A stretch of DNA of 59,204 bases from Neurospora tetrasperma FGSC 2508. Its lineage: Eukaryota; Ascomycota; Sordariomycetes; Sordariales; Sordariaceae. Each line of letters starts with the position of its first letter. Within the stretch, counting starts at the first letter, position 1. Positions 21,358 through 31,814 of this stretch are shown here, in pieces. The stretch is from assembly GCF_000213175.1 (NCBI RefSeq), contig NW_009799101.1:2279972-2339175 (forward strand), written 5' to 3'. The notes beneath the pieces were generated by a model that was not told where the DNA came from, ran no database searches, and worked only from the letters and a program-made list of their open reading frames with translations. The translations under genes were made by a program, and so were the position numbers.

Positions 21358-21669
21358 GCGAGGGGGGTGGGTGCAAGCCCGCAGTCAGTTGACCGTTAAT
21401 TACCTTGACCGTTGTAATTTTGAAATGTTTACTGAAATGCAAACTTTCAAGTCTTGTAGGTAAATTTGTAACTTGAAAAGTCTTTTCTTTCTTGTATTTT
21501 TTTTTACAAATAATCTTGATTACTTGACTAGTAACAGCCATGGACACACCATAGGCATTCTAATATTGTGACTTTTATAATTCTTTCTATCATTTTCATC
21601 TTGATAGTCACTCAAGCGCTTTTCAGTTCTCGACAGTCAATTGACCAGAGGTTGCACCCACCCCCTCGC
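21358..21669. mobile_element. Possible MITE: AT-rich segment with GC-rich terminal inverted repeats
   Basis: The left end 21358-21376 (GCGAGGGGGGTGGGTGCAA) is matched in reverse complement by the right end 21652-21669, with one G fewer in the run. Further in, GTCAGTTGACCGT (from about 21383) is matched by GTCAATTGACTGT on the reverse strand of about 21633-21645; the two mismatches are both C/T or G/A transitions, as RIP would leave. The 240-base interior is AT-rich and has no coding frame. Size and structure suit a miniature inverted-repeat transposable element. I could not define a target site duplication, so this stays tentative; a single copy seen here cannot prove mobility. Confidence 0.4.
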
Positions 21670-22758
21670 AGTATGGTTTCCGCTACAAGCGTTCTGAATT
21701 TGGCTTAGCTTGGGCGAATCCGGAGCATTTGCGACGGCTGCGAGGACCTGGAAGGGACAGCCCTCACCTGGCATCAACCCGTTCGGTGATGGTACCTTGG
21801 GGAGCCTGTGCAGGGTTCAAACTCGTCGACGGGATAGATGGGGGACCAAACGGCGGGGATAACACACAACCCAGCAGCGAGGTAAAAATAAAACTCTGAC
21901 GCGAGAAATGACATCGTTTCAGGATCGTTCTAGCGACTCTACTAGTAGCACTGGCGTCCTTTTCTGTTCTTTGCAGGCAGGTGCAATTCACCTGGATACA
22001 GCCGCTCAACTGATTTTGTCGTTGTATTTTCCGTTTATTTTTTTAACTTTTTTTTCTTTCACCCCAGTACCCTCCTTGACCCATTTCGCCTCTCCCACCC
22101 GTTCTTTCTGGACGCGATACAAGGTAGCTTCCGCTTCGGTTCCCTGTCACATCGATCTTGACTCTCCCCATTCCTCCGTCATCCGACCACTCGCTACTGC
22201 CCACTATTTCCAAGTAGATCTTGTTCAGGGTGTAGAGCTGGGTGCTGGATGTAGTAGTATCCGGACTGCAGCGGGTGTAGGTAATTCTGCTCGGGCTTCT
22301 GCGGACCCGGAAAGATATTGGGCGGAATAAGGAAGGGACGATAGGTAGGCACGCCTTCTTTTCCCCTCTTCCGTCTTTCTTGTCGACGGTCCCCAGTAGT
22401 TCGCGGGCCGAGATAATCCTCCATCGAGGACAGGGCAAGGTCTTTTGTTCGATATCTTATATATCCTCCAAGGTACCGTCATTGCTCCTCAACATGGACT
22501 TGATATTCCTTCAACGTGCAGTGGGTTTTGGTCGATCTTTGATCTTTCCCGCGCACACCATCAGGTTTATCGTCTGTCGTCCTTGTCACCCTTCACTGTC
22601 ACACCTTTCACCTGCCGTATCAGGCTGACCAGGCCGAACAGTCCGACCATACAGACGAGCATATCACCACCTCGTTGGCCCTTCTAGACCATTCGGGCCT
22701 CTTTTCGACCAACTCGCGCCACCAGTAACCGAAGCAGCCAACCGCCTCGTTTCCCACC
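21670..22758. other. Promoter and leader of the SET gene
   Basis: This region leads into the SET-domain gene. Pyrimidine-rich stretches at about 22020-22110 and 22360-22390 look like a fungal promoter/leader. If transcription starts before 22490, the leader contains a 44-codon upstream open frame (ATG 22494, stop ending 22628) that could dampen translation of the main frame. Confidence 0.35.
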
Positions 22759-24459
22759 ATGGAAAGCTCATCCCCATCCGCCACATCCGTCCCTGACGAG
22801 AGGGAGGTTCAGCGCGCTGCCCTTGTCGATCGCCGTCAGCGCCTAACCGATGCCCTGGCGCTTGCTCCCTATGATCTCATCCTCTACTTGGAGCGAGCCG
22901 TCGTCTATTCTGACCTAGCGTACCCCGACCTTGCGGCTGGCGATGCGTACCGTGCTCTCCTTTTGACAGACGAAGTTCTTAACGAAGGGTTCGAATATCA
23001 CGAACAAGCCAAGGGATCTCTTGAGACCCACTCAACCGAGCCTTATCCCAAAGTCTTGGACCATGGCGACCTTCTTGCCAACATAAAAAACACGGCCGAT
23101 GGCGAAGACGGTGATGGATCCGAGCCGTACCGTCAACTGGCTACCACGGCCTCTGTTCGTTGCTTCCAGATCCTATCACTCAGTCTTCTCCTGTGCGGTT
23201 GTCTAGCAAGCGCGTCCGACTTTGTCGAAAAGGGTCTTAAGATTCTTCCCGGAAACAAGGAGCTCCTGGAAATTAAGGGATATATCGAACAGGTTGCCAG
23301 GAGGAGATTGCGCTTGAAGCCCGACGACCCGATCGATTTCCATGATCTTCCCGACACTGGTGCTGTGCGCCGTGAGATCTACCCCTGGAACACGTACGAG
23401 CCTGATCGGTTTTCGGAGGAGTCGTTGTCATTTCTGAACGGTCAGCTCGAAACGATGGCGCCCAAGTGCGCCGTCAAGGTTTCGTGCCTACCCGTTCTCC
23501 TTGAAGGAGAAAGCAACACCGACGAATACGAGATCATCCCGACTTGTAACCAGCTGGGTCTCTTTGCGAAGGAGGATATTGCCCCTGGCGAGGCTGTCTT
23601 GAAGGAGTACTCGTTACTGACGGCGAACAATCGTCACAAGGAATCCACGTGCGATGCCTGCGGAACTGAGCTACCACCGCTCAAAATGCAAACAGAAGCC
23701 GTCAATTGCCCAGAATGTTATGATACTGTCTTCTGCGACGAGTTTTGTTTCTCTCAGGCCAATGAACAGTACCACCCGGCGGTTTGCGACAAGGACGTTG
23801 ACTCAATTGCGAAGGACCCTGAGGCCAAGGATGTTGCCGAATCCCTGTACCTCCTCCTCTTGGCTCGTCTGCTGGCAATGTCAAACCATCAAGAGGTTCA
23901 TCCTTTGGCGTTGAAGGAGATCAAGTACATCTGGGGCGACTTCGTTCCCACCCAGCTTAACGATATTGACTTGTCGGTCAACGCCGGCCCACCGCCCGAG
24001 TGGACTTTGCCGTTCTCCTTCAAGTATAACATCGAGATCCCTCTTCATGTCCTTGAAAAGATGGACATCGACATCTTCGAGACGCTCCCTCAACACGACC
24101 TGTGGGTCTTCAACACAGCGTACAGCAAGTTTCGTGGCACTGCGTCTGCCCGCAAGGGCTTGCGTGATGGGCGTCCCGAGGTAGCAGCTGTTCATCCCTT
24201 TTGGTGCTTGGCTAACCACGACTGTGACCCAAACGTAACTTGGGAATGGGGTGGTCGGATGACATTGTTCGCTCGGGAGACTCGAGTCGTCGGCAATCGG
24301 CCAGGTGGCATCAAGGCAGGCGAGGAAATCCTGAATCACTACTGCGACGTCGATCTGCCAGTCAAGGACCGAAGGGAATGGGCTCAAGGAGCGTTGGGCG
24401 GTTGGTGTATGTGCAAGAGGTGTCGTGATGAAGCTGCCGCAGCAAACGGTAGTGATTAG
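22759..24459 (+). CDS. TPR/SET-domain protein with MYND-like zinc finger (SMYD-type putative methyltransferase)
   Basis: A single exon encodes 566 residues from the ATG at 22759 in good context (CCACCATGG). The N-terminal ~190 residues are helical and resemble tetratricopeptide-type repeats (LVDRRQRLTDALALAPYDLILYLERA...). A split SET domain follows: the N-terminal SET strand region LGLFAKEDIAPGEAVLKE at about 256-273; an inserted zinc finger at about 297-343 with CDACG...CPECYDTVFCDEFC...HPAVC, which is MYND-like; then the catalytic NHDCDPNVTW near 485, AGEEILNHYC near 517 and a post-SET CMCKRC near 551. This arrangement is that of SMYD lysine methyltransferases, which use S-adenosylmethionine to methylate histone or non-histone lysines. 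Catalytic residues look intact. Substrate and localisation cannot be read from sequence. Confidence 0.92.
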   Translation: MESSSPSATSVPDEREVQRAALVDRRQRLTDALALAPYDLILYLERAVVYSDLAYPDLAAGDAYRALLLTDEVLNEGFEYHEQAKGSLETHSTEPYPKVLDHGDLLANIKNTADGEDGDGSEPYRQLATTASVRCFQILSLSLLLCGCLASASDFVEKGLKILPGNKELLEIKGYIEQVARRRLRLKPDDPIDFHDLPDTGAVRREIYPWNTYEPDRFSEESLSFLNGQLETMAPKCAVKVSCLPVLLEGESNTDEYEIIPTCNQLGLFAKEDIAPGEAVLKEYSLLTANNRHKESTCDACGTELPPLKMQTEAVNCPECYDTVFCDEFCFSQANEQYHPAVCDKDVDSIAKDPEAKDVAESLYLLLLARLLAMSNHQEVHPLALKEIKYIWGDFVPTQLNDIDLSVNAGPPPEWTLPFSFKYNIEIPLHVLEKMDIDIFETLPQHDLWVFNTAYSKFRGTASARKGLRDGRPEVAAVHPFWCLANHDCDPNVTWEWGGRMTLFARETRVVGNRPGGIKAGEEILNHYCDVDLPVKDRREWAQGALGGWCMCKRCRDEAAAANGSD

Positions 24460-25359
24460 GAAAAAGGAGAATGTGCTGTGGTGGAGAATACGTTGGGATA
24501 AACACATGGCTGGGGAAAAGATAACGGAACTTGCCCCTTTTTGGTATGATTGGACAGAAGCAGGGAAGAAATTTGATTGTGGATTTCACTTCTTTGTCGA
24601 AGGGCTTGTCTAGAGGAAAAGTATGGTGGGAATTTAGGCTACATCAGACATACCATAGTATGCTGCGCGGCGATACCCTCATATGTTTTGGCATGTTGTG
24701 CTTGGATTAATCCCTCCTTCGTTGTTGAAATTTTGTTCTCGGTCTGTTTTTTCTAAAAAACCTTTTATTTCTGGTTTTTGTTCCCTTTTTTTTATTCTTA
24801 TTTTTTTACTGTTCCTTTGTTCTTGTTTTTGTTTTTCTGTTACTTGACCCTCCAGCGCGCACACGGCATGTTGGCTACATCAAGAGATTCGGGTTGTTGT
24901 TCACACCGGGAATTCGCATGAATATTGTACAGCTGAAACACTAGTGAACATCGGGCAGTTCCAGTTGCCAAGTATATCTTGTCCTCCCGCCCGGGCTTCC
25001 AGAGGACCGACCGGCATTTGGGGATCGAGATCAGGGTGAGCATCACAAAATAGCTTTGGGCATTGGTACCTAATCCCTCACCTCGAACATCAATGTGGAT
25101 CATTATCGGTGCGGCATCACACCTTGATAGCTCACCTTATCCCTGGCACCTCCAATTTGTCGATGTTTGGTCGCCGCGAATGATTCGCAGCTGTTGATTT
25201 GCAAGCAATATCTGTTTCCTTTTCATCGATGATATCAATAAAGTTCCACCGTTAACTACGAGATGAAGAACAATAAATAGCAAGGGTGTTAAGCGGAACA
25301 AAGTACTCCGAGACTGAAAGTATCGGAAAATATAAAAGCAGGACTCAAAGGCACTTGAC
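24460..25359. other. Convergent intergenic region, left part
   Basis: This lies between the ends of the SET gene and pacC. A T-rich pyrimidine/purine segment occurs at about 24740-24840. A TATAAAAG motif at 25331-25338 is not followed by a supported gene. No coding sequence is evident. Confidence 0.45.
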
Positions 25360-25386
25360 TTATACAATTTCGTCGAAATTGTATAA
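25360..25386. repeat. Perfect palindrome, 13-bp arms around a single T
   Basis: TTATACAATTTCG is followed by one T and then its exact reverse complement. It lies in the convergent SET/pacC intergenic region, 21 bases after a TATAAAAG motif. It could be the site of a dimeric DNA-binding protein, a cruciform-prone sequence, or part of an RNA hairpin; no T-run follows that would suggest a terminator. Confidence 0.9.
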
Positions 25387-26029
25387 CCGACAAAGTACAA
25401 ACAATCGGGTAATATGGGGATCGGTTTGGTGTACAGCCTTCCATCAGTGGATGCTAATGAGATAACTTCGATTATATGCAACCCGGAGTTCGTACATTGT
25501 TAAGCTCTCTCATCGTAGCCGCTTTGCCGCCATTTTTCACCATCTCTCTGACGGATACCAAAAGCAACCATGAGGTCAGACACTCCCTCTAAGCCACCTC
25601 TCGGTCAGATTCCACACAAACTACACAAAGATGAACAAGTCGGGAAAGAGGGGAAGAGGTATCTTTGAAAGGTTTGCGTAGACCGCAGCAACTGGTAGCA
25701 AAGTATAATTACAGTCAAACAAAGCAAGCAGACTTCTTATTTTCCTTCTCCTGATATCCCATCCGTGCATACCCCCCAAAAAGCATGCACCCTTGACAGA
25801 GAAAACAACTAAACGTACGCGGCTAAAAGGCCTTCCTTCCTTCATTCGATCAAGGAAAAGTAGCACACGTAACCACGCATCCGAGTAAGAAACAATAGCC
25901 TGGCATAGTTAACCATTTGCCCTCCACACACAAGAAAGGAAAACACAGTTCAATTCCAACCATCACGCCTGTCAGCCTTTAACGCCCATCCAAGCCCCGA
26001 TTCTCTTGTGCTTTCCTTACATAGGGAGC
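25387..26029. other. 3' flank of pacC
   Basis: No gene is supported. This should include the pacC 3' untranslated region on the minus strand. Confidence 0.45.
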
Positions 26030-26105
26030 TTAGTTGATGCGAGGAAGAACTGGATAAAGAGGCTTCTCCGGTGCCGAAGGACCCGCCGCAGTCGGCTCAT
26101 TCGGG

Positions 26106-26137
<32 letters not shown>

Positions 26138-28079
26138 GTTACGCTGCTGCTGGTTCCGATCCGACGACTCGAGCACCATTGGGTCGATCCTGCTAGTGTC
26201 GTCCTCATCAAACTCCTGCCTCTCCAGACGGGCGCGGATGCCTTGGCGAAGGTACTCAATGATGCGCATGTGCTGAAGCCAGTCGTCGTAGGTTTCGGGT
26301 CCGTTCACATCGCCCGTCTCCGAATCCTCCGATGGCGAGCTGACTGTGGCCTGCTCGCTGGCCTTGGGGGTGGGCGCACGGTCGGCCTCATCGGCAGCGC
26401 GGCGCGCGCTTTGCAGGACACCGCCTGAAAGGCGGCGCTCATTGTGGGTGAAGTTGGAGCCCAGACCCGAGGTCGAGGGGTAGGGGAGACCTGGTCGGCT
26501 GGGCAGAGTCGGGTAGGACACCGAGGGGGTAGAGCTGTGGCGAGAGGTGGGAGACAGGCTGGTGGAAGAGGTGCTTGGTGAGTGACCCGAAGTATACGAC
26601 ATGTTGCTAGGAGTGGGCGTAACAGCAGGGGTGCCGGCCGAGTGAGGAGAGGTGGCGCTAAGCGGGGAGGCGAGGGACGCGCCATGATACGGGTCGATGC
26701 TCGGGCGCGTTGCATACGTGGGCGAGTGGTGGCGCATATCCACAGCGGTGTTCTCGTAGACAGTCGCTTGCATTTGCTCAAGGAAGTGGTCCATTTGCTG
26801 GAGGTCCTCCTTGGTGCGAAGATTGGGCATGGGTGGGAGGTAGTAGTGCTGGGTGAGGGGATGGTGGGCGCTGGCCATGCCGAGAGTGTGAGGAGGCTGA
26901 GCCATGTACTCAGTAGCCAGACCTCCAGAGTGAAGCCCCAAGGGAGCATGGAGAGGCATCAGAGCGCGGCCAACCGACTCATAGGAGGTCGGGTTGATTT
27001 GACGGCGCTTAACACTGCCAAAGAAGTCATTCAGGTCATCAAACTGACGCTTCCGGGCGTCGAAGGGAGCAGCCTGGTGGCCGGTGAAGTCGTTACGCTG
27101 GCCGCCCATGGTCTGGGCTGGGTAGTACATGGGGGCGTGGTAGGGCTGGGATGCTGGGTACTGTGCGTGGTAGTAACTAGCCTGACCATTCTGGTGAGGC
27201 TGGCCAAAAGGGACTTGGTTAGTACCGCGCATATGGCCATTGTGATCATAGAAACCGGAGGGAGCTAGAGGCGAATTAGCCTCAAAGAGCATACAAGGGT
27301 GGCCCAGCACGAGGCCAAACTGAAGGAAACTGGTCTCCTAGATTTCCGGAAGACCAAATCGGAGCGTAGTGGTTATATACATACCCTTGTGAACTGGAGC
27401 CTGAGCTCTGTAAGCGCCATTCATGCCACCGTTTTGGTCCTGAGGAGAGCGACCCACCAGAACCGAGTCGTCGGCATGAGTCTTGACATGCTTCTTGAGA
27501 TCCTGAGGGCGCTTGAAGCACTTGCCGCAGAAATCGCACTTGTGCGGCTTCAGGGGAACGTGAACACGGACATGCGAAGTAATATGATCGCGCTTCACCG
27601 TGGTGGTGCGGCACGAGTTCCACTGGCATGTGAGGTTAAGGTTGTTGGTGCTCTTGCGACCAACGTGCTTCTCGCAAATGTGTTCCTATTCATCATGTTA
27701 GGAAATCTCCACGTGGCGAGTCCCCAGAGTGTTGACATACGTAAAGCACCTCGGCGCTAGTGAAACGCTCATTGCACTCAGCCCATCGGCAGACAAGGCT
27801 CTCATCTTGAGCAGCAGCAGGGGCTGAAGAGTTGCTGGCGGTGGTGGGAGTGGTAGAGGGAGCGGGGGTGGTGCCGTTGGATGCAGAATTGGATGAGTTG
27901 GATGAAGCCTCAGGCTTCATGGCATTGGCAGCAGTTCCGTTGGCGGAAGCGGCAGGGGCAGTGGTGGGAGTGGCAGCGGTAGCAGGAGCCGGAGTGGGCG
28001 TTGTTTGGGCCGGGGCCGGGGCCGGGGCCGCATTGGCGCCGTTGACAGTGCCGTTTTCCTGGGCTGGTGTGGACGACAT
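26030..28079 (-). CDS. pacC: PacC/Rim101 pH-response zinc finger transcription factor
   Basis: Minus-strand exons 28079-27741, 27685-27385 and 27264-26030 encode 624 residues; introns are 55 nt (GTATGT...ATAG, phase 0) and 120 nt (GTATGT...CTAG, phase 1). Residues 1-90 are Ala/Pro/Thr-rich. Three C2H2 fingers follow: C97/C102/H115/H120 (split by intron 1), C133/C138/H151/H155 and C163/C166/H179/H183, the PacC DNA-binding domain that reads GCCARG. Basic patches (ARKRQF, KRRQ) lie near 273-302. PalA-binding YPxL motifs are present as YPTL at 464-467, beside the expected signalling-protease region, and YPVL at 617-620 near the C-terminus. A conserved acidic/helical segment ([18 protein letters not shown]) lies near 539-556 and poly-Gln at 585-598. 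Known role: proteolytically activated at alkaline pH, it induces alkaline and represses acid genes. N. crassa literature calls the gene pac-3 or pacc-1. The upstream DNA is rich in its own binding site. Confidence 0.97.
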
Positions 28080-30416
28080 GGTTGCTGCTGTGTGACCGGA
28101 TGGGGCGTATAAGTGGTATACCGAGGTACACACAAACCCAAGTACCGAGTACAACGGAGATCAGGTTATCCCGGGTGCCGATATCACCGAGTGTGTGGTC
28201 GACCGTTTTTCAGTGGTCGGTCCGGGTGCGGTTGGGCGACGTTGGACGAAAGCGCGACAATGTGCTACAATGTCGGTTGGCGCGTGATAGTGACAGCCGT
28301 CCGAGTCAAGATGCTGGGACAGTGACAGCCAGACGAGGGACTGGGACGTGGGAGGTGTTCAAGACGAGACCCCACCAAGAAAAGCCAAGAAAAAATTGCC
28401 GGCGACTCCAATAGGAAGTCAGCCTGGGTGGAAGCTGCTGATACAAATCGGTTATCGGTACCTGCAATTGGATGGGGTGCCAGTTGCAGTCGGTTGATGC
28501 GCGCGCAGGAAGAATCGCCAAAAAGCTCAGGTCGCCTGTTCGAAGTTGCAAGAGGAAAAAAAGACCCAACAAACACAAAGTCTTGATTGATTTAAGATGT
28601 TTGCAGAGGGAAAACACGTTGGATCAACAGGCGGGCCTTCACTGTCTTTATTCTGGCCTTGCTCCTTGGCGGTACTGGCAAAAAGACTTGGCAGCCTCTC
28701 TTGGCGGTCGCGGGCTCGGACGCCAAGCCTGCTCAGCCCGTCTAATTGGACCATACAATTAGGCGTGATCCGGCACAGGTACCCTCTGTTTGTGGTGCAA
28801 TGTGGCGTGCCTTTGGTCGATGCAGAGGGGTCCCGGTGCGGACATGGAAGGCGCAACTGGGGTGGGATCACTGAAAGATGCCACACAGCACGCGCTGTCT
28901 AGCTCCGGCCAGCTTGAACCACAGGGATCGCGCCGCTCGGGGACACTAACAGCGCGACTTAAGTGCCAAGAGACGCCAAGTCCGTGCCAAGCCTTGGCAT
29001 TACAGAAAATGGCTTGGCGATCCTCCACAGTCTCGTCTCCCCTCATTGCCCCCTTGGTGAAGTGGTCACACTTGTCGTTGACTCTTCACTGGCTCCTACG
29101 GCTGTCGCCTGTCTCGATTCGGCGCCATCCTGTTTCTCCTGCTTTGGGGCTTGCTTTGAATGCTCAAGATCGCTTGGGTAGACGGTTTTTCGATGCCGTC
29201 TGTCGACATCTATTCGATCCCATGACCAAATTCAAGGTAGGAAGTCCCTTTTGTGTTTTGGGCTGTTTTTGAGCGTGCATGTGCTTGTGGACTCCCACTC
29301 TCTTCATCGCGGTGGGTGGGTGGGTGGCTACAGGTGGGGCCGTTGAGCCATCGTCCGGCTGCTGGCTCGTGTGATTGGTCAACCCCGTCTGGTGAATTTT
29401 GTCCTCTTACCCATTTACCACCCCATTGACCCATTTCCACCCCCTCCCAATCATGGCCAGGAGTAGTGTACGGGGTAAAAGTCACCCGCGCATGAGGGCG
29501 GTGGGCACTCTTTGACTGCCAGACTGCAAAGGGAAAGGCCCCGCGGCCTGGTCATGGTCGGTTGACGGCGGATGAGGATGTCCGATTGTAGGTTTTCCGC
29601 CTCTGCGGATTGAAAGCCGCCGAGCTGTGTTCCGCAATCCACTGCCATCGGACGGGACCAATTGCCCGATAATTGACCAAGCCCAGCAAACTGCTTTCTG
29701 GGGATGGCTTTTCACAAGGGGCAGCAGGAAGGTGAACAAATGTTATTCAATGGCACAACGGCAGACAGTGGCATAGGTATTCCATCAGAAGCCAAAAGAT
29801 CACGCTGAGAACTGCCAAGTCAGCCAAGGGCTTGGTCATTCTTGGTGTTCTTGGTCTTTACTTGGCCAACTTGGCGACTTGGTATCTCTCGGCAACCGCA
29901 ATGTAGGGTAGTATGGATACAATGCATGACGGAAGGCAGGTACGTACGTACGGTGGAGGTATACACTAGAATAGCGGTTGTAGATGGCATATGCGACATC
30001 GACAACTGCCCCGTTTTCAACGTCGAGACAATCCATCTATGGCAAGCTCTAACCTTCCATCGAAGAGTAAGATGGTCCAATCATGGGATAGGTACAGTCC
30101 AACTGGTGGATGATCCAAGCCATCGTTCCAACACAACCAATCTGTCAACACCAAAGGGACATCGGCTGTCGACAGGGCCGGAGACCAGGACCATGCCAAG
30201 CGCTGCCATCCGCCAAGGTTGCTTTTCAGAACAGCCCCGGAACATCCTACCTATTTCCAGCGCCTAGAACTAATCTCCACGGCCCCGGGCCTCTCTAGCG
30301 ACTCGACACCGGAGACGGTAGACACGTGCTCACCCCGACTGCAGTCGCAAAGCCGCGCCTGTCAAGCTTGGGACAAAGGTTCGTGATCTGGATTCTTCGC
30401 TAGTGGATTCGATATT
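28080..30416 (-). promoter_or_regulatory. pacC upstream region with clustered PacC consensus sites
   Basis: No gene is supported between pacC and the transposon. Exact GCCAAG (either strand) occurs at 28385, 28665, 28687, 28700, 28722, 28965, 28975, 28986, 28993, 29013, 29814, 29823, 29861, 29870, 30195 and 30212, and GCCAGG at 29456 (first base, plus coordinates). Chance would give about one GCCAAG of either orientation per 2 kb. The nine between 28665 and 29018 lie about 590-940 bases before the pacC ATG. PacC autoregulation is known in other fungi; that these sites act is inference. The region also holds a G-rich run at 29311-29327. Confidence 0.6.
29311..29339 (+). other. Potential G-quadruplex
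   Basis: GGTGGGTGGGTGGGTGG is followed by a further GGGG at 29336-29339, so four runs of at least three G are available with short loops for three of them. It lies about 1.2 kb upstream of the pacC start on the strand opposite to pacC. Confidence 0.45.
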
Positions 30417-30447
30417 TACACCTCTGCAGGCATTTAAAAGGTTAGCG
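30417..30447 (+). repeat. Left terminal inverted repeat
   Basis: This begins TACACCTCTGCAGGCATTTA and is identical over 31 bases to the reverse complement of 31784-31814. The first TA is probably the target duplication. Confidence 0.95.
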
Positions 30448-30694
30448 CAATGAATTTGCAGGGGTGGCGACCAATGGTGGCGACCGGCTTATCCGGGTAA
30501 CCAATGGTAGAGTAGAGGTATATCTGCTACCAGTTTCTGTAGCGAAATACTTTCTTATTAAAATGGGGGACTTCTGGCAGCCGGCTTTGAGCATGGGCAA
30601 CCACATCATTCTCATCTTCTTTGCAATAATAAAAACTACGATGATAATAGAATTGGAACCTCCTTCCACCCTGAAGAAGAAAAACGCCCAATTA

Positions 30695-31709
30695 ATGAGG
30701 GATGACCAGGTTTCTATTCACTCCCTCCGAACTTACACCAATTTATCCTACCTCGAAATTTCTGTAAAAACTGGCTTCACTTTCCGTCAAGTCCAAAAAA
30801 CCTACGTTGGACCTCTCACTCTTCAAAAGAGAAAACCAAGAAAAAGCCTTCTCCAAATCCCTCAAAAGAACGCCCTAAGAAAGTAGATGAAATTAGATCA
30901 GAATTACCATTTCATCTCTTAGAGTAACTTTCCTCTTATCCTCCCCCCTTTACTTTCTACTAGAGATAAAGTATTGAGAAAGGCGCTTTATTCACTTAGT
31001 TTTAAAAGAAAAGCAAGAAGAAGAAGAATAAGGAGAATCAATACTAATAAAAGAGAAAGAATTAATTAATATCAAAAAATAAAGCGTCAGTGGCCTATAC
31101 CTCGAAATTAGGAAGGTATTCTCATCTCTAATGAGACTTAGGCAACTAATAATCTGATATAGAAATAATGGGTCACTTTAGACGATGAAGACGATCCTAA
31201 TAACTTCTCTTTAGCTAAGAGAAAGCCTTACAGATAGATACTCTAGGGATCCTTTGCTAGAGGAAAAAAAGAGCCTTATTTTCTTTGGGACAAAGAGTTT
31301 GGAGGTGTTACTACCTATAAGTATATCTTTTTCATTCTCCCAATAGTTACTACCTTTACCCAGGAATATCCAAAAGCCGGTATTATCTTCCAATAAAATA
31401 ATACTCCTTCTCACAAAGCAAAAGCTACCCAAAGAGCTATTAAAGGGATGGAGATTAATTTCTTAAGTAAGAAAAAGGTTCCCTACTTATTCTCCGGATT
31501 TAGCACCAATTGAAAACGTTTAACCATAGATTAAATTACTCGTAGAGTTAAAATGCAATATTCAATTATTAACACCAAAGAAGCTCAGGGAGGCTATAAT
31601 GCAGGCTTGGAATAATATTCCAGAAGAGTTTCTTTTAAAGTTGGCCCATTCAATACCGGAAAGGATGAGAAAGGTTATTGAGGCTAATAGTAATTCTATT
31701 GATTATTAG
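30695..31709 (+). pseudogene. Broken Tc1/mariner transposase
   Basis: The first part (ATG 30695) still reads as an N-terminal helix-turn-helix of fungal Tc1-like transposases (LMRDDQVSIHSLRTYTNLSY, then FRQVQKTY and LTLQKRKPRK), before a stop at about 30884. Catalytic-core remnants follow in shifted frames: at 31388-31417 an FQ-stop-NNTPSH where the family has QDNAPSH, so the catalytic Asp codon is now AAT; at about 31488-31517 SGF/PDLAPIENV followed by a stop in place of the usual Trp. The C-terminus is open to a stop at 31707-31709. Stops and the Asp-to-Asn change all fit C-to-T/G-to-A mutation. At least one frameshift lies between the second and third catalytic positions. The enzyme must be inactive. 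Confidence 0.88.
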
Positions 31710-31783
31710 ACTACAGAATATAAGGCATTTACTATAGTAAGAATCCTAGTTTATTGTCTGGGTTTAGCGCCTTGGCTGTAGCA

Positions 31784-31814
31784 CGCTAACCTTTTAAATG
31801 CCTGCAGAGGTGTA
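31784..31814 (-). repeat. Right terminal inverted repeat
   Basis: This is the exact inverse of 30417-30447 over 31 bases, ending ...AGGTGTA on the plus strand. The lack of a single mismatch contrasts with the heavy decay inside the element. Confidence 0.95.

Larger units (their letters stand above)
30417..31814 (+). mobile_element. RIP-decayed Tc1/mariner-type DNA transposon
   Basis: The element is bounded by perfect 31-bp inverted repeats that begin and end with TA, the Tc1/mariner target dinucleotide. Total length is about 1.4 kb, right for this superfamily. The interior is strikingly AT-rich compared with its flanks and carries a broken transposase on the plus strand with stops that derive from Gln, Trp and similar codons by C-to-T or G-to-A change. 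This is the mark of RIP, which acts in Neurospora and relatives on duplicated DNA during the sexual cycle, so other copies must once have existed. It has inserted in the intergenic region between the pacC upstream DNA and the sea4 3' end. Confidence 0.9.

Noticed and set aside
11848-24459. Possible metabolic or biosynthetic gene cluster
   Set aside because: GH76, 6-phosphogluconolactonase, HAD phosphatase and SET protein share no pathway, transporter or local regulator and are widely spaced.
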